A stretch of DNA of 64,000 nucleotides from Candidatus Saccharimonadota bacterium (GTDB lineage: Bacteria; Patescibacteriota; Saccharimonadia; Saccharimonadales; UBA4665). Shown one piece after another: positions 47,709 to 55,402 of this stretch; position 1 is the stretch's first letter, and the number at the start of each line of letters is the position of its first letter. The notes under the pieces were generated by a model. That model saw only the letters and a program-made list of their open reading frames with translations. It searched no databases and was not told the origin of the DNA. The stretch is from positions 62,001-126,000 of the forward strand of contig JAQGGT010000007.1 in the NCBI GenBank assembly GCA_028289245.1. Direction: 5' to 3'. A program made the position numbers and the translations under genes.

Positions 47709-48974
47709 TTACTTATGTATCAGCACGGCCAGCGTTTCGATGTGTGGCGTGCGCGGGAAGAAATTATAGATCTCGAACTGGGTGATCTCGTAATCTGCCT
47801 GGAGCAGCGCAAGGTCACGGGCCTGCGTAGCCGGATTGCAGCTAAGGTAAATGACTTTGGGTGGTGCCGCCTCGAGGATTCTGGCAGTGACTTTGGGATG
47901 GAGCCCGGCGCGTGGCGGGTCGACGATCAGCGTGGCGTCGGCGGCGACGTAATCGAGTGCTGTTTCAGCCGTGGCTTCGACAACTTCTACGGTTGTACCG
48001 GCGGCGTTGTGGCGCGCCATAGCCACTGAGGCCGGGTCGGTCTCGACGAGGGTTTTCGTGTGGCCAATCGCCAGCCCAATTGAGCCGACACCACTGTAAA
48101 AATCAATATTTGGCCCCTGCCCGGCAGCTTCGGCAACCACCGCCACGGCCTGCTCAAAAACCGGCACATTGGCTTGGAAAAAGCCGATCGGGTCATACAA
48201 CAGCGGCGTACCCAGAATTTCATCCTCGAGGCTAGTATCACCAAGCTCATACAACAATTTAGTGGGCACTGAAGCCGGGCTCTTGGGGTTAGAATGGTAG
48301 ACGCGTAAGCCCTTGAGCTCGGCGGGCAGCGTCAGTTTGGAGAAAGTTTCGAGCTTAGTAAACAGCGCTGCTACCACCTGACCGTCTTGAGTACAGCGCA
48401 CGATTAAGGTCTTTACGTCGCCGGCTCGGGTTTTGAGCGCCGTCAGTTGGCTGACAATGGCGTTGGCGGCGGCATCGATGGCCGGCATGGCCAATTTGCT
48501 GCCAAGTACAATCTGTTTACCATGACTGCCCCGCTGGTGCAGCGCCAGATGCATGCCGTCGTCATCTCCCCAGAAGGAGTATTCCATTTTGTTGCGGTAG
48601 TGCCAGACGCGGTCGTCGTGGACGGTGTCGCTCAGGCTGGGGAGGCTTACTTTCTCATGGGTAAAAAGCTCCTCGACGATAGCACGTTTGTAGCGGTTCT
48701 CGGCTTCGAAAGTCATGATTTGCCAGGGGCTGGTTGAGAGATAGTTGGCTTCTTCGGGCTCGACGCGGTCAGCCGATGGGTTGGCAACCGATTCGGCGAT
48801 AGCCTCGGCGTAGGAGCGCTTCTGCTTGATGACGCGGCCCTGCACCGTTTCGCCGGGTAATGCATTCCACACAAAGACCTTGCGGCCGTCGGTTAGCTCG
48901 CCGAGCGCCTGGCCACCATGGACCATTTTAGTGATAGTAATTGTTGCTAGTTCGGTGGGAAGTGTTTTAGGCAT
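47709..48974 (-). CDS. RumA/TrmA-type RNA (uracil-C5)-methyltransferase lacking the Fe-S cysteines
   Basis: 421 aa. N-terminal TRAM domain (about 5-65: G-Q-A-L-G-E, A-L-P-G-E-T-V), then the SAM core with D-F-Y-S-G-V-G-S-I-G near 286 and the catalytic Cys in Y-L-S-C-N-P-A-T near 375, and a final F-P-R-T-P-H-I-E. These are the marks of RlmD/RlmC/TrmA enzymes forming m5U. The four cysteines that hold the RlmD [4Fe-4S] cluster are absent. Target rRNA or tRNA unknown. Confidence 0.9.
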   Translation of the reverse strand: MPKTLPTELATITITKMVHGGQALGELTDGRKVFVWNALPGETVQGRVIKQKRSYAEAIAESVANPSADRVEPEEANYLSTSPWQIMTFEAENRYKRAIVEELFTHEKVSLPSLSDTVHDDRVWHYRNKMEYSFWGDDDGMHLALHQRGSHGKQIVLGSKLAMPAIDAAANAIVSQLTALKTRAGDVKTLIVRCTQDGQVVAALFTKLETFSKLTLPAELKGLRVYHSNPKSPASVPTKLLYELGDTSLEDEILGTPLLYDPIGFFQANVPVFEQAVAVVAEAAGQGPNIDFYSGVGSIGLAIGHTKTLVETDPASVAMARHNAAGTTVEVVEATAETALDYVAADATLIVDPPRAGLHPKVTARILEAAPPKVIYLSCNPATQARDLALLQADYEITQFEIYNFFPRTPHIETLAVLIHK

Positions 48975-48980
48975 CTGCCT

Positions 48981-48986
48981 ATTGTA
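48981..48986 (-). promoter_or_regulatory. Extended -10 of the m5U methyltransferase gene (leaderless)
   Basis: TGC-TACAAT ending 6 nt before ATG 48974. Confidence 0.5.
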
Positions 48987-48991
48987 GCAAC

Positions 48992-51175
48992 TTATGCCAG
49001 CGGTGGGTGTAAGGTAAAGCCCTGCGGACCCGGTTTGCCGTCGGGCATGTCGTGCTGATTAGCTTTATAGAGCTTGTGGCGCCCGTGATGGCGGGCAATC
49101 AATACCACGGCTGCAGCGGCGCCCAAAAGCGCCACGGCAACACCGGCGATCAGCAACGTCACCGGCATGTCTTTGACGTCCTTGCCGGCATCGATCGACT
49201 GCTGGGCGGAATCAATGTAACTATCGACTAAACGATGTGATGGAAAATCTTTTTGGACGATCGCAAACTGTTTGAGGGCCTTGCTGTAGTGGTTGGTGCT
49301 GTAATCGGAGAGGCCTTTCTCCCAAGCGACCTGGGTGTCACTATCAGGCTGGAGTTTTACGTTGTGAGACAAGGCAAGATTGCGAAAATCATTGATGTCG
49401 CGGATGTAACTCTTAGCGGCATTACCGGACACACCATCGCTGTAGCGATAGGTCAGCAAGCCAATGGCAGTCCCATCGTCACCAATGGCGGGGCCGCCGC
49501 TATTACCGTGAGAAGCGTCGACATCGGACTGATAGAGCTTACCATTGCCGCCTGCCGCTTCGCGGATGGAGCTGATGGAACCGTCGGTCACCGAGACGGA
49601 AAGGCTAGTATTATCGGTCAGCGAATTGTCAGCGTCGCCCGGAAAGCCAATCACCAGAATTTTTTCGTTTTGACGGGCGTCGGTACTGCTGAGGGTAATG
49701 GTAGGGGCGTTGTTGACATCAACTTTGATAAGCGCGACGTCACTCGAGCTAAAGCCTTTCGTTGGGTCAGCTACCGCCGTGTAGAGGTCTTTGGCGGCGT
49801 AGTCGGTACCAATAATTTTGGCGCGTTTAATGGTCTGGGTTTCTTGGCTGAATTTCCTCAGATCGTGGCTGGGCGGCGAGGCCATAAGCGCGGCTAAATC
49901 AGGTGCCGTACTGCCGATAGACACCATCGTCACCTGCTGTTGGTTGCTCAAACTGAGATCGGTGGCCGGCAAATCATAAATTTTGGCGATGACCGACGCC
50001 AGTAGCGTTGGATTGTTCTCAACCTCTGTTACTTGGGCGGCCGTGAAGCCGGCATAGTTCTCTAAGAAGCCGGTCATAATGCTCTGGTCCGAAGTAATAA
50101 TGTCAACCAAGGCGTCCTGCGCGGTATAGGTAACGACGTGCCCATTGGTGGCGATGTAACCATCCTTGCTGACGAAGAAGCCGCTGCCGCTCGAGCCGAC
50201 GCACGATTCGTTAGTAACCGGTTGGCCACCGAGATTGAGTACACCGCAGGTAACACTATAAATTTTGACCACCGCCGGGCTCAAGGCATCCGATAAATAG
50301 CGGCTATCGATGGTCGTGGCGTCGCTCGCGCTGGCTTTAGGCAACGGCAACTTAGTGATATCGGTGCTGGCGCCCTGGACGCTCTGGTCGCCGTCGATAA
50401 CCAAACTATTAATGACACTGGCGAAGCCCGAAGGTAAGCTAGAATCGCCGACTAAGCCTTGGAGTTTAATGCCAACGGCCCGGCCATGGCTAACCGCCGT
50501 CCAGACCACCGCATAACTAATACCGCCGCTGAACTTCGGCGTAAACTGATAGACCGTTTTTTGGACCGGCACACTATTGAGCGTTTCGGCCTTGGAACTC
50601 ACGACGGTGGCATCGAGCTCAGTAGTAGCGGTGACTGGAAACAATTGGGCGGCCACAGCTGCCGGCGTCAGACCAACGTTAGCTGGCAGTGATTCGAGGC
50701 GCGTCAGCGCGTCGGCGTTCGGGTCGACTTGAATTTGCAGCTGGGTAGCAGCTTCAATCCGTGGCACGGTGCCCTTGCGCGGCTTGATAACCACCGTTGT
50801 GAGCGGCTGTGTGGCCCGCAGCTCGGCTGGGGTGGCAGTGTGGGCAATACCTTTGTCGTCGACCCGGGTGGCCGCGACATCAAAACTGTTGGCGTCGAGC
50901 GCCAACCAGAAGCCGTAGCTCGAACGCAGCGTCGAGACACTGACTTGGGGTGTAGCCTGCTCCACGGGCGTGGCCGTGGGCTGGGTACGACCAACCGCGA
51001 TGCCCGCCTGGAGGCTCAGCGCCACCAGCACCAGCAGCGCCAGCGTCAGCAATACCAAATGCCGCCGACGATACGGCTTGCGGTGGTGCGCCTTAAGCAC
51101 TATTGGCTTGGATTTTTTAATTTTTGTTTTGCCAACGACCGTGGCCGCTGACTGCCCACGCTCGGCCACAATCAT
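48992..51175 (-). CDS. Membrane-anchored trypsin-like serine protease with C-terminal membrane helix
   Basis: 727 aa. Basic cytoplasmic tail (about 1-40), membrane helix (about 42-65), an extracytoplasmic domain of about 220 residues, then an S1-type protease: His in A-T-N-G-H-V-V (about 350), Asp in S-S-D-V-A-L-I-K (about 475), Ser in H-G-N-S-G-G-P (about 555). Helical repeats (TPR-like, about 600-660) and a second membrane helix (about 672-695) follow, leaving a short cytoplasmic end. No PDZ domain, unlike HtrA. Has a leader with an SD (AGAGGAA, 0-1 nt). Confidence 0.88.
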   Translation of the reverse strand: MIVAERGQSAATVVGKTKIKKSKPIVLKAHHRKPYRRRHLVLLTLALLVLVALSLQAGIAVGRTQPTATPVEQATPQVSVSTLRSSYGFWLALDANSFDVAATRVDDKGIAHTATPAELRATQPLTTVVIKPRKGTVPRIEAATQLQIQVDPNADALTRLESLPANVGLTPAAVAAQLFPVTATTELDATVVSSKAETLNSVPVQKTVYQFTPKFSGGISYAVVWTAVSHGRAVGIKLQGLVGDSSLPSGFASVINSLVIDGDQSVQGASTDITKLPLPKASASDATTIDSRYLSDALSPAVVKIYSVTCGVLNLGGQPVTNESCVGSSGSGFFVSKDGYIATNGHVVTYTAQDALVDIITSDQSIMTGFLENYAGFTAAQVTEVENNPTLLASVIAKIYDLPATDLSLSNQQQVTMVSIGSTAPDLAALMASPPSHDLRKFSQETQTIKRAKIIGTDYAAKDLYTAVADPTKGFSSSDVALIKVDVNNAPTITLSSTDARQNEKILVIGFPGDADNSLTDNTSLSVSVTDGSISSIREAAGGNGKLYQSDVDASHGNSGGPAIGDDGTAIGLLTYRYSDGVSGNAAKSYIRDINDFRNLALSHNVKLQPDSDTQVAWEKGLSDYSTNHYSKALKQFAIVQKDFPSHRLVDSYIDSAQQSIDAGKDVKDMPVTLLIAGVAVALLGAAAAVVLIARHHGRHKLYKANQHDMPDGKPGPQGFTLHPPLA

Positions 51176-51196
51176 TTCCTCTGTTTTCTATCCGTA

Positions 51197-51225
51197 AGCA
51201 TAACCGAGAATTGGCTATGGAGCAA
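51197..51225 (-). promoter_or_regulatory. Promoter of the trypsin-like protease
   Basis: -35 TTGCTC (51220-51225), 17-bp spacer, -10 TATGCT (51197-51202); leader about 15 nt with SD. Confidence 0.5.
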
Positions 51226-51229
51226 ATGA

Positions 51230-51859
51230 TTATTTAGCGTTAAAGGTATCGATTGCGGCCCGCAACTCATCGACAGTATCGACGACAGCAAAGGTTTTGA
51301 GCTTACGCAGTACCGCCGGATCGGCGAAGCCCCAGGTCACAGCTATACACTCGACTCCCACCACCTCAGATGAACCAACGTCCCGAACTTCGTCACCAAT
51401 ATAGACGCAGTCGTGCGCCTCCAGCTTGTGCTTGGCCAGCAGCTTGCGCAGTGCTGGACCTTTGCCAAACATACCGACTTTGCCGCGGACATCGTCAAAA
51501 TAATCATCAATATCGTATTCGCGTAAAAATTCGTGGATTGATGGCTCGATGTTAGAGCTAAGGATCATCATGCGGTAGCCTTGACGCCGCAGTTCACGGA
51601 TTAATGGTGGCATCCCCGAAAATAACTCAACCGTATCGAGATGGCGCCGCATTGCTCGACGACCTCGCGTCAACAGACCCGGCAGCCGCCACCAAGCAAT
51701 CCCTAAGCGACGGGCCATGGTTAGCATCGAGAGGTGACGCATCGACTCCCGATCAAAGTCGGCGTTGTGGCGATGTTTACTTTCGCGCAGCAAAAAATCG
51801 AGCACAAAATCGTAACTATTGGCGATGGTACCATCAAAATCAAAGAGAATCGTCTTCAC
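51230..51859 (-). CDS. HAD-family phosphatase
   Basis: 209 aa. D-F-D-G-T near residue 7 (nucleophile), I-L-S-S-N near 98 (motif II), K near 132 (motif III) and I-G-D-E-V-R-D near 153 (motif IV). Helical cap of the phosphoglycolate phosphatase type, Arg-rich. Substrate unknown. GTG start with -10 TACACT 7 nt upstream. Confidence 0.9.
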   Translation of the reverse strand: MKTILFDFDGTIANSYDFVLDFLLRESKHRHNADFDRESMRHLSMLTMARRLGIAWWRLPGLLTRGRRAMRRHLDTVELFSGMPPLIRELRRQGYRMMILSSNIEPSIHEFLREYDIDDYFDDVRGKVGMFGKGPALRKLLAKHKLEAHDCVYIGDEVRDVGSSEVVGVECIAVTWGFADPAVLRKLKTFAVVDTVDELRAAIDTFNAK

Positions 51860-51866
51860 TGCTTGT

Positions 51867-51872
51867 AGTGTA
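51867..51872 (-). promoter_or_regulatory. -10 of the HAD gene (leaderless, GTG start)
   Basis: TACACT ending 7 nt before GTG 51859; -35 weak. Confidence 0.42.
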
Positions 51873-51918
51873 CAAGTTTTAGGTAAGATAATGTACTTAT
51901 TTTGGCGGCTGCTGTAGC

Positions 51919-51924
51919 TATACT
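51919..51924 (+). promoter_or_regulatory. msrA -10 (leaderless)
   Basis: TATACT ending 6 nt before ATG 51931; -35 weak. Confidence 0.52.
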
Positions 51925-51930
51925 GGGCCT

Positions 51931-52458
51931 ATGATTGAACTTGCCACGCTCGGCGGTGGTTGCTACTGGTGCTTAGAAGCTTTTTATCAACGTCTCAAGG
52001 GTATTGAGAAAGTTATCTCCGGCTATGCCGGCGGCCATGTCGATCACCCAACGGTCAACCGCGTCTACGAAGGCGACACCGGCCACGCCGAAGTCGTCCA
52101 GCTCAGCTTCGACCCCTCAGTGATCACATACCGCGAGATCCTCGAGGTGTTTTTTGTGATGCATGATCCGACCACCCTCAATCGCCAAGGTAACGATATT
52201 GGCGACGAATACCGGTCAGTAATTTTTTATCATTCCGACGAGCAAAAAGCCATCGCCGAGGACATGATGGCAAATTTCGCAGCTCCGCTCTATCCGGATC
52301 CGGTTGTTACGCAGCTTGAACCAGTGCCGACCTTCTGGGAAGCCGACGAAACCATGCAAGATTACTACAATCGCAATCCGTATGCCGGTTACTGCCAGGT
52401 AGTAATCGACCCGAAGATCCAGAAACTACGCAAGCAGTTCGCCGACAAACTTGTATAG
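51931..52458 (+). CDS. msrA: Peptide methionine sulfoxide reductase MsrA
   Basis: Repairs Met-S-sulfoxide. 175 aa. Catalytic Cys in G-G-C-Y-W-C-L-E (about residue 11; usual G-C-F-W family motif), G-Y-A-G-G-H near 32, Y-E-G-D-T-G-H-A-E near 47, and N-P-Y-A-G-Y-C-Q near the end with a resolving-Cys candidate. MsrB is not adjacent. Convergent with the DUF427 gene, 10 nt apart, with no terminator. Confidence 0.95.
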   Translation: MIELATLGGGCYWCLEAFYQRLKGIEKVISGYAGGHVDHPTVNRVYEGDTGHAEVVQLSFDPSVITYREILEVFFVMHDPTTLNRQGNDIGDEYRSVIFYHSDEQKAIAEDMMANFAAPLYPDPVVTQLEPVPTFWEADETMQDYYNRNPYAGYCQVVIDPKIQKLRKQFADKLV

Positions 52459-52468
52459 GGCCGGTCGC

Positions 52469-52771
52469 CTACTCAGTGACCTCGACGCCGTGCCAGAAGG
52501 CTACGAAGTCCTTAAAATCTTTTTTGACCCGCTCCACGGAGCCGGCTTTCGGTTCAGGGTAGTACCAGATGGCGTCTTTATTGGTTTGGCCGTCCACGAC
52601 GGCGTCGTAGTAGCTGGCCTCGCCCTTCCAGGGGCAAATGGTGTGGGTATTACTTGGGGCGATTAGCTCATGTTTGAGGGCACTTGGTGGAAAATACCAG
52701 TTACCTTCGATATAAATTAGGTCGTCTTTATCGGCTTCGGCCAAAACTTGGCCATTCCAGGTTGCTTTCAT
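52469..52771 (-). CDS. DUF427 domain protein
   Basis: 100 aa. Contains W-N-G-Q-V-L-A-E, I-E-G-N-W-Y-F-P-P and C-P-W-K-G-E-A-S-Y-Y, the DUF427 core, a small beta fold of unknown biochemical role. Strong SD (AGGAGGA at 52781-52787, 9 nt before ATG) and a TATACT -10 at 52794-52799. Monocistronic. Confidence 0.9.
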   Translation of the reverse strand: MKATWNGQVLAEADKDDLIYIEGNWYFPPSALKHELIAPSNTHTICPWKGEASYYDAVVDGQTNKDAIWYYPEPKAGSVERVKKDFKDFVAFWHGVEVTE

Positions 52772-52825
52772 AATTAAAATTCCTCCTATACATAGTATAG
52801 CGCGATGTGGAAGTAATGCGGCTGA

Positions 52826-53749
52826 CTACTGGTTGGTGGGCAGCACGAAGTCTAGCTCCGTGGCTTGACCGGATAGCGGCAAATACAGCAAATAGTCTTC
52901 GTCGAGTTCAAAGCTAGCCAGCGTCTCGGCGTCTGCTTCGAGCACGAGCGACAATCCCGTCTGGAGTGGGTGAAACGCATCGTCGGGTTTAACCGCCACG
53001 CCTTCGCGCATTTGTTTATGCAGCAGCGAGCCAAGCCCGCGGCAAGCCGCCTGCAATACCCTGCCCTCGACGGTTAATTGCCGCACTCTCTCGGGCGGTC
53101 CATACGGAACCGTCGCAAAGACGTAATCGGCTGTGGCCACCACGCCGCGGCCCAAAATACCACCATACTGTTGAGCCGTCATCGTCACTCCACTGATAAA
53201 TGATTCGATAGCCAAGCGCTGATCGGCGGCATCTTGCCAGCGAAAATCACGACTCGAGATAAACTGCACTAGCTCTTCAGACTTACTGCGTAACTCTTGT
53301 TGGATGTGGAAGTTAGTCTCGGAAATGTTGCCGAATACATCATAATAGCGGCGGTCAGTTGGCGTCGCCGCCAGGTAGGTGTCCTGTATTCGGTGTTCGT
53401 CGTCCACGACGATATCTTTGCGGAATAAATAACTAATGACCGGTGGCAGTGTGCCATCTTTGCCAAATGGCACTACGCGAAAGCCCAGGCTCTCCCCACC
53501 ATCAAAATCGATTACCGTTTCCCCCTGCAATTGGCCATTACACACTACGCGGCCGACGCCGCTAAAAGTACACTCCTTGCCATAGTGGGGCCACAGCGTA
53601 TTAAGCTCTTCTTCGGCATTGGTAATCGTCGCATCGAGCTGGGGCTGACTGCCGGTTTGATGGGCCCGTGCAAGCTCATACTTCCAGTGATTAATACGGT
53701 CGGATATCACAAGCTCCTCGTGGTTCGACTCGGGAAACGCCTCTGACAT
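52826..53749 (-). CDS. Soluble protein of unknown function
   Basis: 307 aa, acidic, no membrane segment. N-terminal helix-rich part (about 1-60), a beta-rich middle (about 60-140), helices (about 150-200), and a beta-rich end. No motif known to me. Monocistronic between the DUF427 and FMN reductase genes. Confidence 0.7.
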   Translation of the reverse strand: MSEAFPESNHEELVISDRINHWKYELARAHQTGSQPQLDATITNAEEELNTLWPHYGKECTFSGVGRVVCNGQLQGETVIDFDGGESLGFRVVPFGKDGTLPPVISYLFRKDIVVDDEHRIQDTYLAATPTDRRYYDVFGNISETNFHIQQELRSKSEELVQFISSRDFRWQDAADQRLAIESFISGVTMTAQQYGGILGRGVVATADYVFATVPYGPPERVRQLTVEGRVLQAACRGLGSLLHKQMREGVAVKPDDAFHPLQTGLSLVLEADAETLASFELDEDYLLYLPLSGQATELDFVLPTNQ

Positions 53750-53785
53750 AGTGCTAGCATACCCTGAATTTTGAGGCTTGGCAAA

Positions 53786-54364
53786 CTAGCTGTTTTGGGC
53801 CTCGAGCTGCGCGCGACCGGCCTTCAGAAGCCGGGCCAGCCATAGCAGTTCGTCGTAGATTTTTGCCAGATTGCGGTCGTATCGCGCGCGCTGCGCAGGT
53901 ACCATTCGGCCGGTTGCATCAAAAATATCTTGGACCCGCGGGAAGTAGAGATCCCAGCTCAATACCACTAAACCGGTTTCGCGTACCGCCGGTACTAGCG
54001 CTTCAACGGCCCGGACGCCGCCCCAGTTGCCATTGCTGGCGCCGGCTAAAGCTACCGGTTTGTGATTATAGGTTTGCAGTTCGCTGTCGAGCATGCGCTT
54101 GAGCGAGCCCGGGAAACTGTGGTTATACTCGGGGGTAATGATAAAAAATGCGTCGGCCGTCTGCGTAATTTCAGTGTAGCGCGGGTCTTTGCCCTCTGGA
54201 TCGTTACCATCTCCTGGAAAATGAAAGTCGACCGGGTCGACAAAAATAATCTTCACCCCTGGTAGCTCGCGGCCAAATTCGGCGATGTAGTGAGCCGCTT
54301 TAATCGATTCGCGTTGAACGCGAGTAGTGCCGGCAAGTACCGCAATTGTTATAATGTCATTCAT
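53786..54364 (-). CDS. NAD(P)H-dependent FMN reductase, flavodoxin-like
   Basis: 192 aa from M-N-D-I-I at 54364. Flavodoxin fold with A-G-T-T-R-V-Q-R-E-S phosphate-binding loop (about 10-19), T-P-E-Y-N-H-S-F-P-G near 85, and G-A-S-N-G-N-W-G-G near 120, the SsuE/ChrR family pattern. The frame is open to 54586, but that stretch is out of register with any promoter; -10 TATACT ends 7 nt before 54364. Confidence 0.92.
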   Translation of the reverse strand: MNDIITIAVLAGTTRVQRESIKAAHYIAEFGRELPGVKIIFVDPVDFHFPGDGNDPEGKDPRYTEITQTADAFFIITPEYNHSFPGSLKRMLDSELQTYNHKPVALAGASNGNWGGVRAVEALVPAVRETGLVVLSWDLYFPRVQDIFDATGRMVPAQRARYDRNLAKIYDELLWLARLLKAGRAQLEAQNS

Positions 54365-54371
54365 CTGCATC

Positions 54372-54377
54372 AGTATA
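54372..54377 (-). promoter_or_regulatory. -10 of the FMN reductase gene (leaderless)
   Basis: TATACT ending 7 nt before ATG 54364; -35 weak. Confidence 0.5.
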
Positions 54378-54419
54378 GCGCTTTTTGGCTGCCCCATGAT
54401 ACAGTGAGAACAATCTACC

Positions 54420-54995
54420 ATGTATAGAGTTTCGGAGACATCACCATTTGAACGCTTGGGCCTACTTTGTCCTGCCGGTGGCGAAGCACTGACGGCTCTT
54501 ACTGCGGAAATTGACCTTGTTGCCCCACCGGGTCGGGTTGAACCGCGCCGTTTTACCCCCGATGACGAGCAGGTCGACGGCGTCATGATCGCCGGTATGA
54601 TGGATCTAAAATACTATGAGCTTACCGACCACTCCGTGCGCGCGGTTCAGAGCTTTTTAAGCGATACGGTGCCTAATTATAATGAATCAGTCTTAGGCAC
54701 GGCGACCAGCTTTAGGGCTACCAAGCCTAAGAGCGGAGAAACGTATGGCGTCGTCGATTTTGACGCCTCGACCAGGCGCCACCTGCACAATCTACACCGC
54801 GACACGGCCGCCGCCTTAGCCGAACTCGCTGGCGTAGAACCGGATAATGCCTTTGGTACCCAACATCGCGACCTGACTGTCTATTGGACTTCCAAGCGGG
54901 CAAACGAGGATCAACGGGCGGCGGCCCGTCATATTATACTTCGCGCCCTACCTTTTGCAGTTACGCTTGGCCCACCAATCGCTGTCAGCCGCTAG
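54420..54995 (+). CDS. Soluble protein of unknown function
   Basis: 191 aa, mixed alpha/beta. Segments V-D-G-V-M-I-A-G-M-M-D and Y-G-V-V-D-F-D suggest strands around an acidic pocket, but no family is recognised. An extended -10 (TGA-TACAGT) lies 14 nt before ATG. Divergent from the FMN reductase and ends 5 nt before the convergent metallopeptidase gene. Confidence 0.66.
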   Translation: MYRVSETSPFERLGLLCPAGGEALTALTAEIDLVAPPGRVEPRRFTPDDEQVDGVMIAGMMDLKYYELTDHSVRAVQSFLSDTVPNYNESVLGTATSFRATKPKSGETYGVVDFDASTRRHLHNLHRDTAAALAELAGVEPDNAFGTQHRDLTVYWTSKRANEDQRAAARHIILRALPFAVTLGPPIAVSR

Positions 54996-55000
54996 TTAGT

Positions 55001-55369
55001 CTATTCCAGCTCGTGGATACGGGTGTGATCGAGGCCATAGTAGTGGCCGATTTCATGCCAGAGGGTATGGCGAATTTCTTCCTGGAGTTGCTGCAGCGTC
55101 TCCGCGCGGTTGAGCAATGGCAATTTAAACAGCGTAATCCTATCGGGGAAGGTCGGTTCCCGGCCCTGGCGCTGACTCAGCGGCACGCCCTCGTAGAGAC
55201 CGAGAAGCGTTTGGTCATGACGCAGCGCGAGTGTGGTGCGCTGGGCGGGCGTCGGCTGGTCTTCTAATAAAATCGCCACGTTCTGAATATTTTTGACGTG
55301 CTCGCCCGGCAGGCTTTCCAGCCCAAGATTGATGAGTTCATGAAACTGCTGATCTGTTATATCTAACAC
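55001..55369 (-). CDS. Zincin-like metallopeptidase (MMP/DUF1025 type)
   Basis: 122 aa. H-E-I-G-H-Y-Y-G-L-D-H near residues 105-115 is an HExxHxxGxxH zinc site. Small size and no signal peptide match the bacterial minimal-zincin family (possible metallopeptidases next to DNA-repair or envelope genes). GTG start, leaderless with an extended -10. Substrate unknown. Confidence 0.88.
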   Translation of the reverse strand: MLDITDQQFHELINLGLESLPGEHVKNIQNVAILLEDQPTPAQRTTLALRHDQTLLGLYEGVPLSQRQGREPTFPDRITLFKLPLLNRAETLQQLQEEIRHTLWHEIGHYYGLDHTRIHELE

Positions 55370-55376
55370 TATACTA

Positions 55377-55382
55377 AATATA
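55377..55382 (-). promoter_or_regulatory. Extended -10 of the zincin gene (leaderless, GTG start)
   Basis: TGC-TATATT ending 7 nt before GTG 55369. Confidence 0.5.
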
Positions 55383-55402
55383 GCATAACCGTATTGGTTA
55401 CG

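Noticed and set aside
53786-54586. 266-aa version of the FMN reductase
   Set aside because: The extra N-terminal 74 residues are low-quality and upstream of the -10; the fold starts at M-N-D-I.
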